The notes under the pieces were generated by a model. It was given only the letters and a program-made list of their open reading frames with translations, ran no database searches and had not been told where the DNA came from. Source: UBA9676 sp963741615 (GTDB taxonomy: Bacteria > Actinomycetota > Actinomycetes > Streptosporangiales > Streptosporangiaceae). From it: DNA of 64,000 nucleotides. Position numbers and translations under genes: made by a program. The stretch lies in NCBI GenBank assembly GCA_963741615.1, contig CAVUIU010000011.1:52843-116842 (forward strand), read 5' to 3'. Below, in pieces: positions 41,378 through 49,358 of the stretch; position 1 is the stretch's first letter, and the number at the start of each line of letters is the position of its first letter.

Positions 41378-41776
41378 TCAGACCCAGGAGGAGATAGATC
41401 CATCGCGCGGCTGCCGAAGGGAATGGCGGGACGGGGCAGGATAGGCGCCGGGCAGCCCGGAGCCGACCGGCTCAGGCAGGGTGACCACCACCTTGTTGCC
41501 GAGGGTGCCAGCCGCTTCCGCGGCCGGCGAGCCACCAGCCGTGCTCGACGGCAGGCGGGCCAGGGTTCGCGCTTTCCGCCACCCGCGCACATACACCGGC
41601 ACGTAGATGAACGTCAGCAGCAGGAAGCCGAGCTGCCGCGTCCACAAGTCGTACCAGGTCCATGGGATCTGCGCGGCGAGGGCGACCAGCCACCCGGCGC
41701 GGTGCCGTTCGGCGATGAGCGCGGCACTGGCGAGGTTGAGCAGCGAGAGCAGCACGCTGCCGAGCGCGAGAGTCAT
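41378..41776 (-). CDS. PnuC-like small membrane protein
   Basis: 132 residues. Three hydrophobic segments (LALGSVLLSLLNLASAALIA, GWLVALAAQIPWTWYDLW, LGFLLLTFIYVPVYVRGWRK) resemble part of the PnuC/NMN-transporter-like fold, with the WTWYDLW and RGWRKA elements. The C-terminal ~55 residues are hydrophilic. GGGAGG precedes ATG 41776. Read from operator-promoter B. Transport is not proved. Confidence 0.6.
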   Translation of the reverse strand: MTLALGSVLLSLLNLASAALIAERHRAGWLVALAAQIPWTWYDLWTRQLGFLLLTFIYVPVYVRGWRKARTLARLPSSTAGGSPAAEAAGTLGNKVVVTLPEPVGSGLPGAYPAPSRHSLRQPRDGSISSWV

Positions 41777-41796
41777 CACAGCCTCCCCAGTCCAGC

Positions 41797-41840
41797 CCAG
41801 GAATATACCTAGATATCAAGTAACTTGAATCCAAACTTAA
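41797..41840 (-). promoter_or_regulatory. Promoter with MarR-type operator B
   Basis: TTGGAT, 17 bases, TAGGTAT on the minus strand, with the perfect palindrome TCAAGTAACTTGA (41816-41828) in between. The ~90-bp block around it is similar to that at 40049-40140, so promoter and operator were duplicated together. Confidence 0.65.
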
Positions 41841-42043
41841 TTTGGGACGGTTGTCAAGCCCTGGCCAGCCGGCCACCGCAGTGTCCCGTGAGCTCGCGGC
41901 CGCAGGGCCTCCGAGCTGGACGGCTGGCCGCCCGGGTCGGCCGGGACCGGGCCAGGTTCGGCGCCCAGGTGGTCATCTCGGCGCTCACCGCGCACCACCC
42001 TGGAGGTCCGCATCAGGGTTAGCGCCGGGAACGGGCGTTGGCC

Positions 42044-42153
42044 CAGTTTGTGTCTCATTCACTCCCGTTCACAGCGGTTCACCGGCGATCACGGGCCTCA
42101 CGTCCGCGCTGGTCGGGACGCTGGCGGCTGGTGGTGAACGGTGCTGCGCAGTA
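42044..42153. repeat. Right arm of element A
   Basis: This block and 46993-47103 align along their whole length with one single-base gap. Shared features are CAGTTT..GTCTCATTC, GTTCACCGGCG and GTCCGCGCTGGTC..., and they end in GCAGTA directly before the tRNA-like core. Such arm-type sequences lie beside attachment cores of tyrosine recombinase elements. Confidence 0.75.
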
Positions 42154-42210
42154 CTCGAAAGCGTGTGAAGGCGCAAGTCTTCCGTGGGTTCAAATCCCAC
42201 CTCCACCGCC
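42154..42210 (+). repeat. Partial tRNA-Ser(CGA) copy, attachment site between elements A and B
   Basis: CTCGAAAGCGTGTGAAGG and the T arm and acceptor 3' half (GGGTTCAAATCCCACCTCC) match the tRNA at 37568-37625. The 5' half is missing, so it is no tRNA gene. The variable loop reads GGCGCAAGTCTTCC, as in the copy at 47104, instead of GGGGCAACCCTTCC, so this left half came with the element. Confidence 0.85.
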
Positions 42211-42295
42211 GCTGACCTGCGATGATGTGAGTCCCTTGTGCCTGCTCCGGGGGGCGGGCACCGCGGTGGTCTCAGTTTTGGGCCACAAATGATCT

Positions 42296-42720
42296 CAGTT
42301 GATAGGGCCGAGATACCCGCGGCTGGCTGGATCGGACCCGAACTCCAGCCTGGTGATGAAGCCGGGGTCGGTCGATGCTTTCCAGGTCTTGGTGGCCAGC
42401 CAGCGGATGCCGGGGTCGTGCAGGATCTGGCGGATGCTCTCGCGGCTGATGCGCGCGATCCGGCCGCGGCCAGGTACTCCGCCAGCTTGGCTAAGCTCCA
42501 GGTGCTGAACGCCAGGCCCAGATCACGGGGGCAGCACCGGGCGATCAGGCAGACCTGCCGCCGCGCATGCTCACTGATCATCTTCGGCCTGCCCCCGCTC
42601 CATTTTGGGTCCAGCGCCGCGAACCCCAACTCGTTGAACGCGTGGATCACCGTGCGCACATATTCGGGCGAGCAGTCCAGCAGGTGCGCGGCAGTAGGTA
42701 ATGCTGTCCCGTTCTAGCTG
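42296..42720 (-). pseudogene. IS630-family transposase remnant
   Basis: On the minus strand, VRTVIHAFNELGFAALDPKW and SGGRPKMISEHARRQVCLIA match the N-terminal part of IS630-type transposases. The frame then shifts: the following residues (ESIRQILHDPGIRWLATKTW, then KASTDPGF) are in another frame. The DDE domain is absent. A decayed insertion near the left end of element B. Confidence 0.8.
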
Positions 42721-42748
42721 AGGCGTCGTGTCTGTGAATAGGTGCCCG

Positions 42749-43960
42749 TCATGGCGCGGCCCTCGGGGCTGGTGCGGGGTTGGGGGGGAAGGTGACGTCG
42801 ATGGCCAGGCCGCCGCCGGGCCGGGGTTGCGCGGTGATGGTGGCGGCGTGCGCGGTGGCGATGGCGCGGACAATGGAGAGGCCAAGGCCGTGACCACCGT
42901 CGCGGCGGGCGGGGCGCGGGCCAAGCCGCTGGAAAGGCTGGAACAGGCGGTCGACCTCGGCAGCGGGGATGACCTGCCCGGAGCTGGTCACCGACAGGAC
43001 GGCGCCGGCGTAGCTGGTCCCGGTGGCGACCTGGACATCCCCGCCCGGGATGTTGTGCCGGACGGCGTTGTCGATCAGGTTGGCGGCCAGCTGCTGAACC
43101 AGAAGGGGGTCACCGTCGAGGATGGCGGGCTGGATGTCGGCGTAGACGTTCAGGCCGAGGCGGCTGATCGCGGGGCGGGCGGCGGCCAGGGCTTCGCTGG
43201 TGATGGCCGCCAGGTCGAGGGACTCGGGCTCGCCGGGGCCGGCTTCGCTGCTGGCCAGGGTGAGCATCGCCTCGATGAGGCGTTCCTGCTCGGCGTTGGA
43301 GGCGAGCAGGTCCCGGCTGACGGCCTGCCAGGTGGCGGTGGTGGCGGCGGGGTCGGCGAGGGTGACCTGGAGCAGAGTGCGTTCCCGGGTCAGCGGGGTG
43401 CGCAGCTCGTGGGAGGCGCTAGCGGCGAAACGCCGCTGGGCGCCGAAGGAGGCTTCCAGCCGCGCGAACAGGCTGTCGAGGGTGTCGGCGAGTTCCCTGA
43501 GCTCGTCGTCGGGTCCTTGCAATGCAAGGCGCTCGTTCAGGCTGCTGGCGGAGATCCGGCGGGCGGCGGCGGTGATCGTGCGCAGCGGGCGCAGCACCCG
43601 GCCGGCGATGAGCCAGCCGATCGCGGCGGCGGCCACCGCGATGACCACCAGGGCGATGCCGGAGACGATCAGCAGCTGCTGCCTGTCCACGGCGATCTGC
43701 CCCAGACCAGCCACGTGGATCGTCGCCTCTGCCGGCCGGGTGGCGGCGATGGGGACTACTCTGCCTCGCTTGTGGAGGAGGAGCACTGGGTGCGGTACGT
43801 GCCCGAGCAGGCCGTAGAGCAAGTAGGTAAAGGCGAGTACGGTCGCGCCGCAGGCCAAGAACACCGCGCCGCCGTACAGGACGGTAAGGCGTAGCCGGGC
43901 GGTGCGGCGGGGCAGCCGCAGCCAGCGCGGGGGACGGCGATGCGGGCGGGGAGTACGCAT
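42749..43960 (-). CDS. Sensor histidine kinase
   Basis: 403 residues. Two TM segments (LTVLYGGAVFLACGATVLAF, LLIVSGIALVVIAVAAAAIG) enclose a ~60-residue outer loop. A HAMP domain, the H box (ASASHELRTPL, about 235), the N box (NLIDNAVRHN) and a G box (DGGHGLGLSIV) follow. It starts at ATG 43960, overlapping the regulator stop as TAATG, so it is translated with the regulator. The loop has no known ligand motif. It is an orthodox kinase with an OmpR-type partner. Confidence 0.92.
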   Translation of the reverse strand: MRTPRPHRRPPRWLRLPRRTARLRLTVLYGGAVFLACGATVLAFTYLLYGLLGHVPHPVLLLHKRGRVVPIAATRPAEATIHVAGLGQIAVDRQQLLIVSGIALVVIAVAAAAIGWLIAGRVLRPLRTITAAARRISASSLNERLALQGPDDELRELADTLDSLFARLEASFGAQRRFAASASHELRTPLTRERTLLQVTLADPAATTATWQAVSRDLLASNAEQERLIEAMLTLASSEAGPGEPESLDLAAITSEALAAARPAISRLGLNVYADIQPAILDGDPLLVQQLAANLIDNAVRHNIPGGDVQVATGTSYAGAVLSVTSSGQVIPAAEVDRLFQPFQRLGPRPARRDGGHGLGLSIVRAIATAHAATITAQPRPGGGLAIDVTFPPNPAPAPRAAP

Positions 43961-44622
43961 TAGGGTTCTCCGATGCGGTAGCCGCTTTCCCGGACGGTCT
44001 GGATCACCGGCGGGTCGCCGAGCTTGGCCCGGAGCCGGCCGATGGTGGTCTTCACGGTGCTGGTGAACGGGTCGGCCGCTTCGTCCCATACCCGTTCGAG
44101 CAGCTCCTCGGCCGGGACCGGCCGCCCGTTCGCGGCCAGCAGGCATTCCAGCACGGCCAGTTCCTTGGTGGTCAGCGGCAGGCGCCGCCCGGCGCGGACC
44201 GCGACCCGGCGTGCCGGATCCAGGCTCAGGTCAGCGTGCTCCAGGGTGGCGGGCAGCGGGGAGGCGGTGCGCCGGGCCAGGGCCCGGATGCGGGCCACCA
44301 GTTCCGCGAAGTCAAACGGCTTGGGCAGGTAGTCATCGGCGCCCAGATCGAGGCCCTCGACCCGTTCCCTGACTGATCTTGCCGCGGTGAGCATCAGCAC
44401 CCGGGTTTCGGATCTGCCCGCGGCAAGGGCCCGGCAGACGTCGTCGCCGTGCACGCCGGGAAGGTCCCGGTCCAGCACCACCACGTCATATCGGTTGACC
44501 GCCAGGCGCTCCAGGGCCGCGGCGCCGTCCAGGGCCACGTCGACGGCCATCCCCTCCCGGCGCAGCCCGGCGGCCACCGCCGAGGCCAGGATCTCGTCGT
44601 CCTCGGTCACCAGGACCCGCAT
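43960..44622 (-). CDS. OmpR-family response regulator
   Basis: 220 residues. The receiver has DD (EDDE), the phospho-Asp in VVVLDRDLPG (about 51) and the Lys in DYLPKPF (about 100). The C-terminal winged helix is complete (LTTKELAVLECLLAANGRPV, VKTTIGRLRAKLGDPPVIQT). It lies before its kinase and is divergent from the S53 protease. Direct GGTGACA repeats (44688-44709) in the intergenic region are good candidate binding sites. Confidence 0.94.
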   Translation of the reverse strand: MRVLVTEDDEILASAVAAGLRREGMAVDVALDGAAALERLAVNRYDVVVLDRDLPGVHGDDVCRALAAGRSETRVLMLTAARSVRERVEGLDLGADDYLPKPFDFAELVARIRALARRTASPLPATLEHADLSLDPARRVAVRAGRRLPLTTKELAVLECLLAANGRPVPAEELLERVWDEAADPFTSTVKTTIGRLRAKLGDPPVIQTVRESGYRIGEP

Positions 44623-44687
44623 CGCCTGCCCGCCGCTTCGTGTGCCCCACGGCATGTCAGCCACCCGTTTCCCAGGATCGCAGGCCG

Positions 44688-44730
44688 CAGGTGACAGCCA
44701 GGTGACATTTCCGGTCACCGTGGTGTCACC
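44688..44730. promoter_or_regulatory. Direct repeats and palindrome, candidate OmpR-type binding sites
   Basis: CAGGTGACAGC (44688-44698) and CAGGTGACATT (44699-44709) are head-to-tail repeats with an 11-bp period, the spacing of OmpR-type dimers. GGTGTCACC (44722-44730) is a palindrome using the same half-site. They lie between the regulator and protease starts. Confidence 0.55.
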
Positions 44731-44784
44731 TCCCATTTTGTACAACGGGACGCGATGACCAACCCCGGCTTTGAGGAGGCCGCG

Positions 44785-46374
44785 ATGAACGACAGAACCG
44801 GCGGCACCCGACTCCTGCGGCGCGGGGGAGCCCTGGCTGTCGCGGCAGCCGTCGCCGTGCTGACCACGGCCTGCGGCGTCGTGCATGTGCATTTCGGGTC
44901 CTCCGGCGGCTCTGCCTCGACAGCGTCGGCGACCTACCGGGCAGAGCTTGCCTACGCGCAGTGCATGCGAGCCCACGGCCTGCCAGGCTTCCCCAACCCC
45001 AAGCCGTCTGGCGGCCCCAGTTTGCATCAGCAGCGCCGCCCGCTCCGCAGCGCGCAGCTGAACGGCAACCCCAACAGCCCTGCGGCGCGGGCTAATGACG
45101 CCTGCCAGCACCTGCTGCCTGGCGGCAGCACGGGAACGGGTGCCACGGCGCCGGCGCCCAGCCTGCCCGGTGCCGTGTCGGCTGACTGCCTGGCCTCCCA
45201 GCCGCCGTTGTGTGACACACCCCGGCAGCTCCGGGTTGCCTACGGCATCCAGCCGCTGCTAGATCGCGGGATCACCGGCCGCGGGCAGACCGTTGTGCTG
45301 CTGGAATTTCCCCCTGCACCGGCCGCTACCGGCGCCCAGGTGCCAGCGGTCTCCTCCATCCGGCAAGACCTGGCGCGATTTGACGCCCTGTTCGGCCTGC
45401 CTGCCGCGCGGCTGCAGGTTGTGAACACCCTCGCGCACGTGGCGTCGCCGTGGCTGGCGGCCGCCGAGGAAGTGGGGGACACCGAGATCGTGCACGCGCT
45501 CGCGCCCGTCGCCGCCATCCGGGAGGTCCTGATTCCGTCACCGTATACGGCCAGCATCGGGAAGGTGAGCCCTGCCGTCGTCGCCGCCATGCGGCTCGGC
45601 CTCGCGCAGGGAGGCGTGATCGAGCTCAGTGCCGGCGTGGGAGAGCGGTGCTTCACCCCGGCTGAGGTAGCCCAGTGGAACTCGGTTTTGCAGGCCGCGC
45701 AACGCGACCGGGTGACCGTCGTCATCTCCACGGGTGACAACGGCGCCGGCATCACTCCCTGTCCCGGTGGGACAACCTCAGTCAAAGGGGTGGACCTGCC
45801 GGCCTCGGACCCGCTCACGCTGGCCGTCGGCGGCACCAGCCTGCAGGCCAGCCGGACAACCGGTGCCTACATGGGCGAGACCGCGTGGAACACCCCTCCT
45901 TCGGCGGGAGGACCTGCGGCCGGCGGCGGCGGGTTCAGCCGGCTGTTCCCCCGGCCCGCCTACCAGGATGGCATCGCCGGCATCGGCGCGACCCGGGGCG
46001 TGCCCGACGTGGCTGCCGACGCTGACCACCGGACCGGCATGGCCATCGCCTTCAGCGGCGGCGGCCACAACTACCTCTTCGGGGGCGGCGGGGTCAGCGT
46101 CGCCGCCCCGCTGTGGGCCGCTGTCATCGCCCTGGCCGACCAGTACGCCGGCCGCGACCTCGGCTTCGTCAATCCCGCCCTCTACCGGATTGGCCGCAGC
46201 GCCTACTACCACCAGGCGTTCCACGACGTGACCACGGGCACCAACACCGTGACGTTCCCCACCCAGACCGTCACCGGCTACCAGGCCGCGCCCGGGTGGG
46301 ATCCGGTCACCGGCTGGGGAAGCCCCAACGCACGGGTGCTCGTCCCCCGGCTCGCCCGCTACGCCAGCCCCTGA
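44785..46374 (+). CDS. S53 (sedolisin) protease lipoprotein with CMRxHG region
   Basis: 529 residues from ATG 44785 (GAGGAGG five bases ahead). The signal ends in a lipobox (LTTAC). An extracytoplasmic region carries the actinobacterial CMRAHGLPGFPNP motif, then a sedolisin domain: Glu/Asp in EEVGDTEIVHALAP, oxyanion Asp in VISTGDNGAG, the catalytic Ser in GGGGVSVAAPLWAA and a C-terminal DPVTGWGSPN calcium-site-type motif. GVS replaces the usual GTS. Activity outside the cell at low pH is typical of S53. It is divergent from a two-component system that probably controls it. Confidence 0.88.
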   Translation: MNDRTGGTRLLRRGGALAVAAAVAVLTTACGVVHVHFGSSGGSASTASATYRAELAYAQCMRAHGLPGFPNPKPSGGPSLHQQRRPLRSAQLNGNPNSPAARANDACQHLLPGGSTGTGATAPAPSLPGAVSADCLASQPPLCDTPRQLRVAYGIQPLLDRGITGRGQTVVLLEFPPAPAATGAQVPAVSSIRQDLARFDALFGLPAARLQVVNTLAHVASPWLAAAEEVGDTEIVHALAPVAAIREVLIPSPYTASIGKVSPAVVAAMRLGLAQGGVIELSAGVGERCFTPAEVAQWNSVLQAAQRDRVTVVISTGDNGAGITPCPGGTTSVKGVDLPASDPLTLAVGGTSLQASRTTGAYMGETAWNTPPSAGGPAAGGGGFSRLFPRPAYQDGIAGIGATRGVPDVAADADHRTGMAIAFSGGGHNYLFGGGGVSVAAPLWAAVIALADQYAGRDLGFVNPALYRIGRSAYYHQAFHDVTTGTNTVTFPTQTVTGYQAAPGWDPVTGWGSPNARVLVPRLARYASP

Positions 46375-46620
46375 CGGCCAGCCGCGCCCGGCCACCGGGT
46401 CCGCGCAGTGCCGGGGCCGGGGCAGGAGCATGTGGCGATGACGGCTGAACCGCCTCAGAGCCCGGGGATCCCTGATCCGGGTCGGCCAACCGCAGATCTG
46501 AGCCGTCGTGAGCACCCCGCTCGCCGGGCGTAGCCACGTCCCGGCCGCCAGGGGTAGACTCTCCGGCACACGCGGTCTGGACCTCGCCGTTTCGCTTCTT
46601 CATCGGAAGCGGGGGCTTCG

Positions 46621-46962
46621 ATGACCACGACCGCCGTTTCGGACCCACCCTCAGCTACCGTCGTCCTCGACGGGGAGATCGACATCTCCACCTGCCCGGC
46701 CATCCGGCGTTTCCTCATGGCGGCCATCAGCGGCGGGCACGCCCAGTTGGCCGTCGACATGTCCGGCGTCACCTTTATCGACGCCGCCGGGATCGGCGTC
46801 CTCGTCACGGCGGCTAACCGGGCGCGGGAAGCGGGAGGTGGCCTGTCGCTGCTGGCGCCGTCCGGGCAGGTGCGGCGGCTGCTGGACGTCTTTCACCTGG
46901 GCGCGATCTTGCCGGCAGCCCAGCGCTCAGGTGCCTCCTTCGTTGCGGGCAGCGCCGCCTGA
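46621..46962 (+). CDS. STAS-domain protein without a phosphorylatable serine
   Basis: 113 residues: VVLDGEIDISTCPAIRRFL, then LAVDMSGVTFIDAAGIGVLV. The phosphorylation position is Ala (IDAAG). The fold is otherwise complete. A G-rich ribosome site precedes ATG 46621. It is the last gene of element B. Role unknown; it might titrate a kinase or bind a ligand. Confidence 0.78.
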   Translation: MTTTAVSDPPSATVVLDGEIDISTCPAIRRFLMAAISGGHAQLAVDMSGVTFIDAAGIGVLVTAANRAREAGGGLSLLAPSGQVRRLLDVFHLGAILPAAQRSGASFVAGSAA

Positions 46963-46992
46963 TACCTCCCTGGCCTAGGACGTGGGACAGCT

Positions 46993-47103
46993 CAGTTTCG
47001 GTCTCATTCGCCCCTGTCCGCCACCGTTCACCGGCGGCCGCGAGCCACCTGTCCGCGCTGGTCAGGAACACTGGCGGACGGTGGTGAACGATGGTGCGCA
47101 GTA
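46993..47103. repeat. Right arm of element B
   Basis: Similar along its whole length to 42044-42153, with one single-base gap: CAGTTTCGGTCTCATTC, CCGTTCACCGGCG, GTCCGCGCTGGTC and a final GTGCGCAGTA before the core. Confidence 0.75.
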
Positions 47104-47158
47104 CTCGAAAGCGTGGAGGCGCAAGTCTTCCGTGAGTTCAAATCCCACCTCCACCGCC
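47104..47158 (+). repeat. Partial tRNA-Ser(CGA) copy, right end of the tandem island
   Basis: CTCGAAAGCGTG, then GGAGGCGCAAGTCTTCC, GAGTTCAAATCCCACC and TCCACCGCC. It has a two-base deletion in the variable arm and one substitution relative to 42154-42210, so it has been free of selection longer. It is not a tRNA gene. Confidence 0.85.
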
Positions 47159-47224
47159 ACTGACCTGCAAGAAACCGATCTTGGCGACCGGCGGGACACT
47201 GGGGGCCGTCGGGAAAGCTGCCGG

Positions 47225-48043
47225 TCATGCGCGTTCTGCTCCTTCGGGCTTGCGGGCCAGGTAACCTACGACGTTGATTTCGGCCCGGAGCGGCAAGCCG
47301 TCCCGTAGCTGCCCCTGAGCCTGCTCGGCGGCCGCGCGATGGAACTCAGCCTCGCCGACGTTCTGGATGGCTTCAAAAGCGGGACCGGTAGCGGCCAGCG
47401 TGCGCGCGTACAGTTCTGGGTCCGCGAACTCCAAGGCGAACGGAACGTTGAAGCGCACAATATCGACGAACCCGTGCGACGCGAGGAGTCGTTCGCCCGC
47501 ACCAGGCCGGCCGAGCGACACCATCGCGGCCTGGTTGTCAACCTTCTCCGCCGCAGCCAGGCGGAACGGCGCCAGCGCCCAGGCTCCAGGAGAAACCTTC
47601 AGATGACCCCACACCGTTATCCCGAGGCGTCCGCCGGGGCGAAGGACTCGACGTATCTCGGCAACCGCCTCGGGCGTCGTGCCCCAGATCCCCCGGAAGC
47701 TGGTGGCAACGTCGAACGACGCCGGATCCCACGGCAGAGCGTGCATATCGCCGATCCTGATGTCGCATTCGGGGTTCCGGTCCCGGGCCACCGCGGCCAG
47801 CCTGGCCGAGGCGTCGACACCAGAGCAGACAGCGCCGCGGAGCCGAGCCAGCTCGATCGCGAGCCCCGACCCACAAGCCACGTCGAGCAGCCGGTCTCCG
47901 GCATCGACGTCCAGCCGGTGGTGCATAGCGACGTACTCCCGGCAGTTGCTCGGCTCGCTGAGTGTCGCGAAGTCCACCGCCTTGCGGCCCCAGCCCTCGT
48001 CCACCGTCACCCACTGGGGAAAGCCTGTGCTCGGCCTCGTCAT
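47225..48043 (-). CDS. SAM-dependent methyltransferase
   Basis: 272 residues of class I methyltransferase. Motif I is LLDVACGSGLAIELA (about 52), followed by GVDASARLAAVARD and the acidic IGDMHALPW. AGGGGA stands before ATG 48043. It follows the monooxygenase gene by 10 bp on the same strand, so it belongs to the P450 operon. The substrate is unknown; a small molecule made by the operon is likely. Confidence 0.87.
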   Translation of the reverse strand: MTRPSTGFPQWVTVDEGWGRKAVDFATLSEPSNCREYVAMHHRLDVDAGDRLLDVACGSGLAIELARLRGAVCSGVDASARLAAVARDRNPECDIRIGDMHALPWDPASFDVATSFRGIWGTTPEAVAEIRRVLRPGGRLGITVWGHLKVSPGAWALAPFRLAAAEKVDNQAAMVSLGRPGAGERLLASHGFVDIVRFNVPFALEFADPELYARTLAATGPAFEAIQNVGEAEFHRAAAEQAQGQLRDGLPLRAEINVVGYLARKPEGAERA

Positions 48044-48053
48044 CGTTGTCCCC

Positions 48054-49334
48054 TTAAGGATGATGACCGGCACCGGCCGGCTCGGCTGGCTGTCCTCGGC
48101 GCTGGCTACTGAGGAAGGAGCGCAGGTGGTCAGCTAGGGCTTCGGAGTCCGCGCCTGCGCCGTGGATGTAGGTGGAGGCGCGGGTGCGGAGCACCGGCAT
48201 GCCGAGGACGTAGAGTCCGGGGGCGCCGGCGACCACGCCGCCGTCGTGCCGGAGGTGGCCGGTGCGGTCACGCACTGGGATGTCGAGCCAAGAGTGGTCG
48301 GGCCGGAAGCCCGTCGCCCACAGCACCGTGGTGATCCCCCCGCTCCGCAGATCTAGCTCCAGGGGCGAGCGGGGGTCAACGCGGGTGGGTGTGAAGCGGT
48401 GTGGCGGCGGGAGCTCATCGTCGAGCCCCGAGGCGGTGGCCCACTCGTCGGCCCGGTTCAAGAACCGGTTCATCTTCAAGTCGGCGAGGGCGCAGGTATT
48501 GGCGAGCGACCCGGAGAACTGGGCCACCCCGTCGGTGATGCGCCCGAGGCGGCCGACGATACGGATCCCCAGCGCCGTGAGCGCGTTGAGGTCGGTCATC
48601 GTGGCTTCGGGGGTGCCGGTGAGCTGGGGGGAGGGCAGGTGGCGGGCCCGGGTGAGGTCGTCGATCTCGTCATAGCGCTCGGCCAGCAGGCCCGTCGCCT
48701 CCAGCCACCAGAAGATGTCGCGGCCGCGGTAGGTGCGGGGCAGCCGGACGTGTTCGCCGGCCGAAAGGGTCACCGGGCGGCCCGACCGGTGGATTTGATC
48801 GGCGAGCTGGACGCCGGTGGCTGACGCGCCGACGACGAGGACCCCACCGTCGGGGAGCTGGCCGGGATCGCGGTAGGCGAGCGGGGTGATCGTCGTGATC
48901 GACGGCGGGACGGCGTCGGCGATGGCGGGGATCGCTGGCAGATTGCACGCCCCGGTCGCCACCACCACGGCCCTGGCGCAGAGGAGGTAGTCGTTGGCCT
49001 GGATTTCGAAGCCCTGCGACACGGCGCGCACGCTGCGCACCGTCGTCGCGGTGCGTACCGGTGCGCCGACGAGACGGGCGTAGCGGGCGAGGGTGGTCAC
49101 GACGTCGGCGACAGGCATGAATCCGCCGGGGTCATCGCCGGTGTAGTCGTGGCCAGGGAGCCGGGTCTGCCAGTTCGGGGTGAGCAGCCGTAGACTCGGC
49201 CAGCGTTGCGTCCGCCACGAGTTCGCCACCTCACCACGCTCGAGGACGACATGGTCGATCGAGCGTTCGGTGAGGCGGCGGCTCATGGCCAGGCCGGCAT
49301 GACCGGCGCCGATGACGACTGCCGTGGTCTGCAT
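48054..49334 (-). CDS. Flavin-dependent monooxygenase/oxidoreductase
   Basis: 426 residues. An N-terminal FAD site VVIGAGHAGLAMSRRLTERS, a Trp/Arg segment (SWRTQRWPSLRLLTPNWQTR) and a second dinucleotide site (GVLVVGASATGVQLADQIHR) are as in class B flavoprotein monooxygenases and related NADPH-using enzymes. ATG 49334 is preferred over GTG 49337. It sits between OsmC and methyltransferase genes in one direction, so an oxidative tailoring role is plausible. Confidence 0.88.
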   Translation of the reverse strand: MQTTAVVIGAGHAGLAMSRRLTERSIDHVVLERGEVANSWRTQRWPSLRLLTPNWQTRLPGHDYTGDDPGGFMPVADVVTTLARYARLVGAPVRTATTVRSVRAVSQGFEIQANDYLLCARAVVVATGACNLPAIPAIADAVPPSITTITPLAYRDPGQLPDGGVLVVGASATGVQLADQIHRSGRPVTLSAGEHVRLPRTYRGRDIFWWLEATGLLAERYDEIDDLTRARHLPSPQLTGTPEATMTDLNALTALGIRIVGRLGRITDGVAQFSGSLANTCALADLKMNRFLNRADEWATASGLDDELPPPHRFTPTRVDPRSPLELDLRSGGITTVLWATGFRPDHSWLDIPVRDRTGHLRHDGGVVAGAPGLYVLGMPVLRTRASTYIHGAGADSEALADHLRSFLSSQRRGQPAEPAGAGHHP

Positions 49335-49358
49335 CACGCGGACGTCCCGCCGTGGTTG

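Larger units (their letters stand above)
37626..42153. mobile_element. Element A: tRNA-Ser-integrated cassette without integrase
   Basis: Lies between the tRNA-Ser(CGA) and its partial copy at 42154. Its left end has GTCTCAGTTTTTGGCCAC (37684-37701), starting 59 bp after the core. Its right end is the ~110-bp arm at 42044-42153. The same two ends flank element B, so both derive from one family. Genes inside: MarR, hemerythrin-like, NmrA-like, monooxygenase-fold, second MarR, PnuC-like. No recombinase or replication gene was found. The stretch 41829-42043 carries no recognisable gene. Confidence 0.8.
42211..47103. mobile_element. Element B: second tRNA-Ser-integrated cassette without integrase
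   Basis: Lies between attachment copies at 42154 and 47104. GTCTCAGTTTTGGGCCAC (42269-42286) begins exactly 59 bp after the core, as in element A, and the right arm is 46993-47103. Genes: IS630 remnant, histidine kinase, response regulator, S53 protease, STAS protein. No integrase was seen. Beyond 47158 the GTCTCAG arm does not appear, as expected for the outer chromosomal side. Confidence 0.8.

Noticed and set aside
42154..42210. tRNA-Ser gene
   Set aside because: The 5' half, D arm and acceptor partner are missing; it is an attachment-site fragment.
45778..46569. 263-codon frame opposite the S53 protease
   Set aside because: Antisense shadow with no recognisable domain.
47104..47158. tRNA-Ser gene
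   Set aside because: Lacks the 5' half and has a variable-arm deletion.
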